Positions 32,617 to 40,122 of a stretch of 64,000 bases of DNA are shown one piece after another. Made by a program: the position numbers and the translations under genes. Source of the stretch: an uncultured Eggerthellaceae bacterium (lineage in GTDB: Bacteria > Actinomycetota > Coriobacteriia > Coriobacteriales > Eggerthellaceae); assembly GCA_947566075.1 (NCBI GenBank), contig CANOIM010000008.1:1-64000 (forward strand), written 5' to 3'. Below the pieces are notes generated by a model. The model had not been told where the DNA came from, ran no database searches, and worked only from the letters and a program-made list of their open reading frames with translations. Each line of letters begins with the position of its first letter. Positions within the stretch are counted from its first letter, which is position 1.

Positions 32617-35307
32617 TTACTCGACGACCCAGGACTTATAGTTGATGCCGATCTCAGGGTCGTAATCGCGGGCGAAGGCCTCGGGATAGTCATGCTTCCA
32701 ACCCTCGTACTCCTTGTCGGTCACCTTCGCAGCCTCAGCCAGATAGCCCGTGACGGCGAATCCAGCGCAGTGCTTGGAAACGGTCTCATTCGGGCAGATG
32801 AGGTTGATGGCACCGCCACGATCCAGATGCGACGTGATGGGGTCTACGCGAGAGCCTTTGGCCACCACGACGGAGCGCGGGGTGACGCGCTCGGAGATGC
32901 GCGCGCCGAAGAGGATGGTGCCACGGTCGTTGTACAGCTTCACGATATCCCCATCTTCGATGCCGCGAGCTCTTGCATCTTCAGGGGCCATCCAGATGGG
33001 CTCGTAGAAGTAGCCATCCTTTGCCTTCACCTTGCAGGTCTCTATCTCGCGGAACCACTTGATGTCGTCGCCCTGCACATGCACGCGCCACTTGGCTGGG
33101 TTGGCCGTGACCAGAAGCGAATAATCCTTGCAGCGCTCACCCCAGAACGTCTCGTCATGGGTCCAACCTTCGGACTTCGGGCCGCCCACGATCCACTTCG
33201 CCATGGGTTGGCGCTCCTTATCGTCCGGGAAGTTGTCGGCCAGGGCCTGGCTCCAGAACTCGATCTTACCCGTGGGGGTGTCCAGCGGGTTGTTCTCCGG
33301 ATCCTCATAGAAGCCGCGCATGCCGGGAGCATCGTCTTGCCATCCCTGAGCGACTTTCGGGAAGTAGTAGCCGCGCTTCTGGAACTCGTCCCAATCCAGC
33401 TCCTCAGTCAGACGGGATTGCTCGAAGCCGTACTTCATCCACTCTTCTTCGGTCATGCCCAGATCGATCTGCTCACGCACACCGAAGCGCTCGCCGATCA
33501 TGCAGGCGATCTCGAAATCCGAATAGGACTCGCCCACATGGTCGATGGCGGCCGGGGTCAGGGCCTCAAAGCGGCGCATGTCGGGAGCGCCACCGCCCAT
33601 GGAGTCGTTATCTTCCACGCAGGTGGTCACCGGCAAGATGAGGTCAGCGAATAGCGAGTCGTTCTCCAGCCACTGATGGTTGGTGATGAAGCACTCCACT
33701 TGTGGACTGCGGATAGCGTCTTGGAACTCGAAGCCGCCGTTCCAGCAGTTCATGTTACAAGGCTTCTCAGACCAAAGCAGATGGATCTTATCGATCTTCG
33801 GAGCCTCCGTGGGCGCCTCACCCCCCATGCGCTGGGCCATAGCTTGCAGCATGGCAAGGCCCGCTTGAGGATCAGCAGGATAGTTGTACTCGATGAACTG
33901 CTCGGAGTTCTCCACGTAGACGATACAGGGGCTACCCCACCACTTCACAGAACCGTTGTTGATGGCGTCGGTGATCTTGGTGCGGGGAAGCGTCTGGGGC
34001 ATGGGGTAGAACATACGGCACTGGTTCACAGAGCTGAAAGGAGCCGTGGTGGAACGGCAGATCTCCTCGCGTGCGAATACCATGCTGGAAAGGTGGCACT
34101 GCTGCACGCCGGGCTTGCCGAGACCTTGCATGGCCAGCTTGTAGGCGCCGGTACGACCTGGCTCATGGGAGTAAGGAGTCTTGATAGCACCAGAGCTGTA
34201 GTGGGCGTGGGAAGTCACCTTACTGGCAACGTTACGGGCATAGGCCTTGATGGTCCACTCGGGCACGCCGCAGCGCTCGGAAGCCCACTCCGGCGTCTTC
34301 TCAACGCCATCTTCCTTACCCAGGATGTAATCCACCAGCTTGTCGAAGTGCACCGTGTGGGTGTCTACATAGTCCTTGTCGTAGGTGCCTTCGGTGATCC
34401 ACACATGCATGACGCCGAAGTCGAAAGCGGCATCAGTGTTGGGTAGGATGGGAATCCATTTCATGGATTCATGGCAGACGGCGGTGTAGTTGCAGAACGG
34501 ATCCACCACCACGAATTCCTTGCCTAGTTCCTCCCAGTACTTCAACAGAGCAGAGAGGCATTGGCTTGCATAGTTCTGGGTGAGCTCCCAATCACCGGCA
34601 TCGAAGCAGATGAGCTCGGAATGCTCAGAGATATCCTTCATGACATTCCAGGCGTTCCCGCCATTCCCGGCCGGTGCAATGAGACCCAGGCCATGGTTGG
34701 CGCCGGAACCCCACACATGCTTCGCGCCCCAATACCAACCCTCTACTGAGTCAGGTGTGCGCGTCTCACGCGTGTAGCCACCCAGCTTGCTCATCAGGTT
34801 AGCGTGCATGCCGCCACCAGCGTGGAGGTCCTTGGATTCGCGATGGCCATCCTCGCCGATGCAGATCACGCTGTAGGGTCCGTATTCGTCGATGACGCGA
34901 CGGAGTTCCATCTCGATGATGTCAATGGCCTCGTCCCAGCTGATGCGCTTGAACTTGGAGATGCCGCGGTTCTGCGTGTTCCTTTCGCCATCGGGATTCC
35001 AGTCAACGCGCTTCAGCGGATACTTTACGCGGTTCTTGGAGTACACGCGGTTCTTGTAGGCCAAGGCGAAGTAGTTCGGCATGGCCTTATAGGGCGCCGC
35101 GAACTTCTTTCCATCAACCTCCCATTCCCAGCTGGAGGGCGCAAGCTCCTCTTTCGTGTAGTTCTCATCCAAATGCAGCGGACGCAAGCGGACGACCTTG
35201 CCATCCTTGGCATCGGCGCAGACCAGATCCCCGCCCGTGCCACCACAGGCGATGCTCTGCAGCGTCGTCGTGTAGGCACCCTTCACCGTCTTTGCTCCAG
35301 TTCCCAT
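32617..35307 (-). CDS. Transhydroxylase-like molybdopterin enzyme, alpha subunit
   Basis: The ATG at 35307 has AGAGGAGCTTGT upstream and gives 896 residues. It is a DMSO-reductase-family catalytic subunit that lacks both an N-terminal CxxC-type Fe-S motif and a Tat signal, as in Pelobacter transhydroxylase. Shared stretches include RVKYPLKRVDWNPDGERN, FKRISWDEA, TPDSVEGWYWGAKHVWG and VGESYSDFEI. Asp186-Ser187 match the transhydroxylase Asp-Ser whose Ser binds Mo. A nearby His (155) and another His (162) lie where that enzyme has His and Tyr, so the substrate may differ. A hydroxyl transfer or dehydroxylation on an aromatic ring is expected but not shown. Confidence 0.85.
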   Translation of the reverse strand: MGTGAKTVKGAYTTTLQSIACGGTGGDLVCADAKDGKVVRLRPLHLDENYTKEELAPSSWEWEVDGKKFAAPYKAMPNYFALAYKNRVYSKNRVKYPLKRVDWNPDGERNTQNRGISKFKRISWDEAIDIIEMELRRVIDEYGPYSVICIGEDGHRESKDLHAGGGMHANLMSKLGGYTRETRTPDSVEGWYWGAKHVWGSGANHGLGLIAPAGNGGNAWNVMKDISEHSELICFDAGDWELTQNYASQCLSALLKYWEELGKEFVVVDPFCNYTAVCHESMKWIPILPNTDAAFDFGVMHVWITEGTYDKDYVDTHTVHFDKLVDYILGKEDGVEKTPEWASERCGVPEWTIKAYARNVASKVTSHAHYSSGAIKTPYSHEPGRTGAYKLAMQGLGKPGVQQCHLSSMVFAREEICRSTTAPFSSVNQCRMFYPMPQTLPRTKITDAINNGSVKWWGSPCIVYVENSEQFIEYNYPADPQAGLAMLQAMAQRMGGEAPTEAPKIDKIHLLWSEKPCNMNCWNGGFEFQDAIRSPQVECFITNHQWLENDSLFADLILPVTTCVEDNDSMGGGAPDMRRFEALTPAAIDHVGESYSDFEIACMIGERFGVREQIDLGMTEEEWMKYGFEQSRLTEELDWDEFQKRGYYFPKVAQGWQDDAPGMRGFYEDPENNPLDTPTGKIEFWSQALADNFPDDKERQPMAKWIVGGPKSEGWTHDETFWGERCKDYSLLVTANPAKWRVHVQGDDIKWFREIETCKVKAKDGYFYEPIWMAPEDARARGIEDGDIVKLYNDRGTILFGARISERVTPRSVVVAKGSRVDPITSHLDRGGAINLICPNETVSKHCAGFAVTGYLAEAAKVTDKEYEGWKHDYPEAFARDYDPEIGINYKSWVVE

Positions 35308-35466
35308 ACAAGCTCCTCTCATCTCCATGGGGATCAGCAAAGGAACCCTGGCCGCAGATCAGCACGGTCCAAGACTTCGCTCTCCCCTCCTAGCATGCAC
35401 TTTGCTCGAAGAGAGGTCTGAGCTTCAATGGGCAAATCTAGTCCCGAAGAGAGAAATGGGAAACAG

Positions 35467-35544
35467 CAGGTGCACCTGTTCCTATCGGGACACAAGACCT
35501 TCTCCCTAACCCCATTCGGGTTACAGAACAAGGAAGGTGTAACC
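35467..35544 (-). promoter_or_regulatory. Palindrome cluster upstream of the molybdoenzyme operon
   Basis: The 256-base gap between the TetR gene and the alpha subunit holds three dyads: caggtgcacctg (35467-35478, perfect), taaccc-cattc-gggtta (35507-35523) and ggttac...gtaacc (35519-35544), the last two overlapping. This is where a TetR-type operator would be expected. No clear promoter boxes stand out. Confidence 0.45.
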
Positions 35545-35564
35545 AGCGAAAACCCTGAATGTGA

Positions 35565-36140
35565 CTAAGATCGCTTCTTGCCGTCGTAGGAGGATAGCCA
35601 AAAAGCCTGGGTCATCTCATCATAGAGATCGGCAAGCTCTTCGGGAGTGTAGGGAAAACCGTCACAAATCCATTTCTGAATGAGCATAGCTTGGGACGAA
35701 GCGAAGAAATAGGCGATGTAATCCGCCTTACGTCCTTCCCCTTGCGGACCCATGTTCGCAAGGAGGTTCTTATTGAAATCATAGATGGCGCTGGTAGCGA
35801 TGCGGATGAAGGTGTCATCCTTGCCTTTCATGGGACCCACAAAAGACTGATAGAACGATTGGTCCTCGTAGATGCGCTCGTAGATCTTCTGATAGATGAC
35901 CTGATACATCTCGCGATTCTGGCTACGCGAGAAGAGGGCGTTGATATCTCGCAGAGGCTTCACCGCGTCGTTGAAGAAGATATGAGCGACGATATCCTCC
36001 TTGTTGTCATAATTAGCATAGAACGATTTGCGCGAGAAATGCGAACGGTCGCAGATGTCAGACACTGTGATGGATTTGTATGGCTTTTCCTGTATCAACT
36101 CTCTGAAAGCTCGCTCTATGGCAACGCAGGAATCGTTCAT
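35565..36140 (-). CDS. TetR family regulator
   Basis: The 191-residue protein has an N-terminal TetR helix-turn-helix (KPYKSITVSDICDRSHFSRK followed by SFYANYDNKEDI) and a helical C-domain ending in a KKRS tail. It lies just upstream of, and on the same strand as, the molybdoenzyme cluster, and is separated from it by the palindrome-rich gap. It is the best candidate for its regulator. The ligand is unknown and would probably be the pathway substrate. Confidence 0.88.
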   Translation of the reverse strand: MNDSCVAIERAFRELIQEKPYKSITVSDICDRSHFSRKSFYANYDNKEDIVAHIFFNDAVKPLRDINALFSRSQNREMYQVIYQKIYERIYEDQSFYQSFVGPMKGKDDTFIRIATSAIYDFNKNLLANMGPQGEGRKADYIAYFFASSQAMLIQKWICDGFPYTPEELADLYDEMTQAFWLSSYDGKKRS

Positions 36141-36349
36141 GATCAGGCTCCCCCGGCGATGATGATGACGGCACTTATCTTATCATCCTATCAACTAAGG
36201 GCGCTAAAGATCCCTTCCCTCATGAACGGGGAATGAAGAGGGGAAGACCCTGTTTGATCGCTGACCATGGTAAAAACAGTCGAAGTGAGCAATCTGGATT
36301 AAAGAGAGGGCAACATCACTTGTTACGGTTGGAAAGGAGGTGAGATCAA

Positions 36350-37216
36350 TTGCTAAACGACTTAGGAGCGGCACGAGCTGCCATAGACTACATCGAATCC
36401 AACCTGGATCAGAATCTCAACTTGGACACCATAGCTGCTCAGATCAAGTACTCCAAATACCATCTGCATCGATGCTTCGCGCAGGCCTGTGGCACGACCA
36501 TGGGAAACTACATAGCCCGAAGGCGCCTCACGGAGGCCGCCAAGATGCTCGTCTTCACCGACTGGCCCGTACTGGATATTGCGGTGTCCGTCGGATTCGG
36601 CAGCCAGCAAGCGTTCGCTGCCGCCTTCAAGCGGATGTACAAGAAGGCGCCCGTGCAGTTTCGCCGGGACGAGGAGTTCTACGCGCTGCAGCGGCGGATC
36701 ATGCTCGCCGACGAGCTCACGGGAAGATGGCTTGTAAGAGACGCTTCCGCAAAAACGAGGATCGCAGCAGAAGAGGACATCCCGGCTTGGATGGAGCTGC
36801 TGTCCTTAGTGGTGGACGGCTATCCCCACCTCGACGAATCCGAGTACGCCGCGCACTTGAGACGATCCATCGAACGCAGGGAGGCCATCGTGTACGAGCG
36901 CGAGGCGAAGCTCGCGGGCGCGATAGCATTCCGGCGCGACCTGGGCACCATCGAGTTTCTGGGCGTACATCCGCAAATGCGCGGCTCCGGCATCACCAAG
37001 GTGCTCATGCGCAGCGTCCTCAGAGAGCTCGCGCCGGAAGTGGAGACCGTGAGCACAACGACGTTTCGAGCGGAAGACGCGGCCGATACAGGGTATCGCG
37101 AAGATCTCCTAACACTCGGCTTCGCTGAAGCGGAGATGCTTGAGGAGTTCGGCTACCCTACGCAGAGGCTCGTTGCGGCGAAGACCGCACTGGAGGAGGC
37201 CTGCGATGCCCAGTAG
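36350..37216 (+). CDS. AraC-type HTH fused to a GNAT acetyltransferase
   Basis: The 288-residue protein starts at TTG with an excellent GGAAAGGAGGTGAG site. Residues 1 to about 105 form an AraC/XylS double helix-turn-helix (LDTIAAQIKYSKYHLHRCFA, VLDIAVSVGFGSQQAFAAAF). Residues from about 140 to 260 form a GNAT fold (GAIAFRRDLGTIEFLGVHPQ, RGSGITKVLMRSVL). It may regulate and also acetylate, or the GNAT domain may sense a ligand. It overlaps the MATE pump gene, which is probably its target. Codon use is rich in GCG/CGC compared with the neighbours, a possible sign of transfer. Confidence 0.88.
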   Translation: MLNDLGAARAAIDYIESNLDQNLNLDTIAAQIKYSKYHLHRCFAQACGTTMGNYIARRRLTEAAKMLVFTDWPVLDIAVSVGFGSQQAFAAAFKRMYKKAPVQFRRDEEFYALQRRIMLADELTGRWLVRDASAKTRIAAEEDIPAWMELLSLVVDGYPHLDESEYAAHLRRSIERREAIVYEREAKLAGAIAFRRDLGTIEFLGVHPQMRGSGITKVLMRSVLRELAPEVETVSTTTFRAEDAADTGYREDLLTLGFAEAEMLEEFGYPTQRLVAAKTALEEACDAQ

Positions 37217-38552
37217 CGCCTCCGCCAACCCCCTCGCGCAGAAGCAGTCCGCAGCCGCCCTCATAAGGTTCGCGCTGCCATCGGTGGCGACGATGGTGTT
37301 CATGGGACTCTATACCGTAGTGGACGTCATCTTCGTCGCGAGGTTCGTATCCCCGGATGCCATGGCGTCCATCAACATAGCGACACCCGCGATCAACCTC
37401 ATCGTCGGCTTCGCCACCATGCTGGCCACGGGCGGGAACGCCATCGTTGCCACGAAGATGGGGGCGGATAAGGAGAAGGAAAGCAGGCGCGACTTCACGC
37501 TCGTCGCGCTGTTCGGATTCGTCGTAGCCGCGCTCGTCGCGGTGTTCGGTAACGCATTCCTCGATCCTTTGGTCGGATGTCTGGGCGCAACACCCGTGCT
37601 CAAGCCTTACTGCATGGACTACCTAACGATCATCCTCGCCTTCACCCCTGCCTCCATGATGCAGGTGCTGTTCCAGAATGCCGTCATCGCCGCTGGACGT
37701 CCCGGGGTGGGAACAGCGATGGCCGTGGTCTGCGGCTTGTCCAACATCGTCTTCGACTATCTCTTCCTAGCGGTGATGGGCTTGGGCATCTCCGGCGCCG
37801 CTTGGGGCACCGTCGCAGGCTATACCATAGCCGCACTCATAGGGTTTGCCTTCTTCGCCTCCCGCAAGGGCGGTTTGCGATTCGCGAAACCCTCGCGCGA
37901 CTTCAAGGTCATCGCCAAAAGCTGCGGGAATGGCGCTTCAGAGATGGTAAGCCAAGCGGCGGCGGCCGTGACCACGTTCCTCTTCAATGCAGCCATGCTA
38001 AAGCTTGCGGGCGAGACTGGCGTTGCTGCCGTGACCATCATGATCTATACGCAGTTCTTGGTCGCCTCTCTGTTCATCGGGTTCTCCATGGGCACTGCCC
38101 CCGTCATAAGCTACGACTATGGAAGCGGGGATAAGCCTGCCTTGTCGAATGTCTTCCGCTCCTGCCTGAAGTGCATTGCGGCCGCCTCCATTGCGGCATG
38201 CATTCTTGCGTTTTTGCTCGCGCCCATCCTTTCGGCGCTGTTCGCGGAGCCGGGAAGCCCGGTGTTCTCCATAGCCAGCACGGGTCTTGCGATATTCTCG
38301 ACAAGCTTTCTCTTCTCAGAGCTCAACACGTTCGCCTCGGCAGCCTTCACCGCACTGTCGAATGGGAAGCTATCCGCGCTCATATCCTTTTTGCGCACAT
38401 TCGGGCTCGTGCCGCTCTGCATCTTGTTGCTGCCGCGCATGCTCGGGGTTAACGGCGTATGGATGGCCGTGCCCATTGCCGAGGCAGTGACTTTCGTGCT
38501 GGCTGCAACGCTGCTCATCCGCAACGGAAAACGCTATGGCTACCGAGGCTAA
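37206..38552 (+). CDS. MATE family efflux transporter
   Basis: From the ATG at 37206 (GAGGAGG upstream) the protein has 448 residues with 12 hydrophobic helices in the two-bundle MATE layout (YTVVDVIFVARFVSPDAMAS, NAVIAAGRPGVGTAMAVVCG, MGTAPVISYDYGSGDKPALS). MATE pumps export drugs or metabolites with Na+ or H+. The start lies inside the end of the AraC-GNAT gene (11-base overlap), so the two are translationally coupled. Confidence 0.9.
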   Translation: MPSSASANPLAQKQSAAALIRFALPSVATMVFMGLYTVVDVIFVARFVSPDAMASINIATPAINLIVGFATMLATGGNAIVATKMGADKEKESRRDFTLVALFGFVVAALVAVFGNAFLDPLVGCLGATPVLKPYCMDYLTIILAFTPASMMQVLFQNAVIAAGRPGVGTAMAVVCGLSNIVFDYLFLAVMGLGISGAAWGTVAGYTIAALIGFAFFASRKGGLRFAKPSRDFKVIAKSCGNGASEMVSQAAAAVTTFLFNAAMLKLAGETGVAAVTIMIYTQFLVASLFIGFSMGTAPVISYDYGSGDKPALSNVFRSCLKCIAAASIAACILAFLLAPILSALFAEPGSPVFSIASTGLAIFSTSFLFSELNTFASAAFTALSNGKLSALISFLRTFGLVPLCILLLPRMLGVNGVWMAVPIAEAVTFVLAATLLIRNGKRYGYRG

Positions 38553-38558
38553 GTGGAT

Positions 38559-38578
38559 GGAGTAGGGGTCGGTTCCGC
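38559..38578 (+). repeat. REP-like inverted repeat, left of the ATPase gene
   Basis: This 20-base element with core ggggtcggtt matches the reverse complement of 40097-40116 at 17 of 20 positions. Outer bases GTGG/CCAC can close it into a hairpin. It lies directly after the MATE gene stop. Confidence 0.6.
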
Positions 38579-38637
38579 GTCCCACTTTGTTCTGCCATTA
38601 TACTATCTAGTCGTTTGAAACAGCTACAGTTTATAAT

Positions 38638-38660
38638 TCTTGCCGAAATTGGCGACAAGA
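38638..38660 (+). promoter_or_regulatory. Dyad operator candidate upstream of the ATPase gene
   Basis: A 23-base imperfect dyad with perfect outer arms TCTTG/CAAGA and inner CC...GG follows immediately after a TATAAT (38632-38637). No good -35 is seen. The position suggests autoregulation of the ATPase gene. Confidence 0.4.
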
Positions 38661-38699
38661 TTTACAATCTGGCTCAGCAACCAGCGAAGAGGAGACGCC

Positions 38700-40067
38700 A
38701 TGACATCGGCTTTTCATTCGATCGTGCAAGAGAAGCTCCTCGATTTCTATGAGCAAGGAGTACCGGACGTCTTCCCTCGCGACGTTTCATTGGGAACGCC
38801 TTCGGTTCCTGCACGATCCAACTTAGTGACGGTGTTGGTGGGAGTCCGTCGATGCGGCAAAACCTATCGGCTCTACCAAGAGATCCGTCGCATCCTTAAT
38901 GATAGGCACGATCTGCGCTCCATCCTCTATTTCAATTTCGACGACGAGCGCCTGAAGCCATACGATACGGCGATCCTCGAAGATGTGGTCGAGACGTATT
39001 ACGCGATGAACCCTCGAGCGAAAAGCGAAGGCGCTTTCTTCTTCTTCGATGAGATACAAGAGATTCCCGACTGGGGAACGTTCCTGCGGCGCATGGTCGA
39101 CACCCAGGCGGTCACCATCTATGTCACCGGGTCGTCGTCGAAGATGCTCTCTTCGCAGATCGCCAGCGAATTCCGTGGCCGGGCGCTCTCGCGTGAGATA
39201 TTCCCCATGAGCTTCTCGGAATTCGCCCGGTTCCATGGGTATGGTGCGGATCCTCTTGACGAGATGTGCGATGCGGATGGCGTGACGAGCGAAGCCCGCG
39301 CGAAGTGCAAGCATGCGCTCGGGCGCTATCTGGTAGAGGGCGGCTTCATTGCAGCCCAGGGCCTGGAGCCCTCGGATGCTACACAGCTTTTGCAGGAATA
39401 CGCGAACAGGACCGTGAATTATGACGTGATGGAGCGCTACAACGTGAGCAATCCGCGCGCGGCGGCTCTGTTCCTGGCGCGGAGCTTGGCCTCCTCGGCG
39501 CGGGAGCTCTCCATCACCAAGACCCACAACGATTTCAAAAGCCGACAGATATCAGTCGGACGGGAGACCCTCTCCCAGCTGCTTTCCTACTATGAGGAAT
39601 CCTATCTGCTCTTCGCGGTGAAGAGCCATAGCGTCGCCCTTGCCGACAATGCTCGCTCATCGGCGAAGGTGTATGCGGCCGACCCTGCTCTTTTCGGAGC
39701 GTTCTCACCTGCACCCGCATCCGATGGGGGTCAGCGACTGGAGACGGCGGTGTTCAACAAGCTGCTGCGCGAGAGGCCCTCGATGCGCGCAGGCGCCATA
39801 TCTCGCGCATTCGTGGGACAGGGCAGTCAGCGGCATGAGATCGATTTCGTGGTGGGCGATGCGTTGGCGCTGGAAACGGTGAAGCTCGTGCAGGTGTCGG
39901 TTCAGCTTGCGAACCCCGCTACCCGCAAGCGCGAAGCGCGCGCTCTCGAGTCCGCCATGGCGCAGTTCGGTGTTGAGGAAGCGTGGGTGGTGACCATGGA
40001 CGACGAGGAGGAATTGCAGACCCCGGCGGGGACCATCCGCATCGTCCCCGCGTGGAAATGGTTGTAA
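38700..40067 (+). CDS. AAA ATPase with DUF4143 domain
   Basis: The ATG at 38700 (GAAGAGGAG upstream) gives 455 residues. The N-terminal AAA_14 domain has Walker A VGVRRCGKT, Walker B FFFFDEIQEIPDW and a sensor TGSSSKML. The C-terminal DUF4143 region contains a nuclease-like HEIDFVV motif. These ATPases are common in accessory regions of gut bacteria and archaea and have no settled function. It stands alone between REP-like inverted repeats, which suggests a mobile or recently inserted unit. Confidence 0.88.
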   Translation: MTSAFHSIVQEKLLDFYEQGVPDVFPRDVSLGTPSVPARSNLVTVLVGVRRCGKTYRLYQEIRRILNDRHDLRSILYFNFDDERLKPYDTAILEDVVETYYAMNPRAKSEGAFFFFDEIQEIPDWGTFLRRMVDTQAVTIYVTGSSSKMLSSQIASEFRGRALSREIFPMSFSEFARFHGYGADPLDEMCDADGVTSEARAKCKHALGRYLVEGGFIAAQGLEPSDATQLLQEYANRTVNYDVMERYNVSNPRAAALFLARSLASSARELSITKTHNDFKSRQISVGRETLSQLLSYYEESYLLFAVKSHSVALADNARSSAKVYAADPALFGAFSPAPASDGGQRLETAVFNKLLRERPSMRAGAISRAFVGQGSQRHEIDFVVGDALALETVKLVQVSVQLANPATRKREARALESAMAQFGVEEAWVVTMDDEEELQTPAGTIRIVPAWKWL

Positions 40068-40096
40068 GAAGCCTGGAACAAGCAGAACAGGTGCAG

Positions 40097-40116
40097 GCGA
40101 AACCGACCCCTGTTCC
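40097..40116 (-). repeat. REP-like inverted repeat, right of the ATPase gene
   Basis: This is the partner of 38559-38578. It also lies in a hairpin (gaacagg / cctgttc, about 40085-40115) between the convergent ATPase and copA stops, so it could end both transcripts. Confidence 0.6.
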
Positions 40117-40122
40117 ACTCCC

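Noticed and set aside
32071..33654. 527-codon plus-strand frame opposite the molybdoenzyme genes
   Set aside because: It spans the junction of two clear minus-strand genes and has no motif of its own.
36141..36349. Clear promoters in the TetR/AraC divergent gap
   Set aside because: No pair of boxes with acceptable sequence and spacing was found on either strand.
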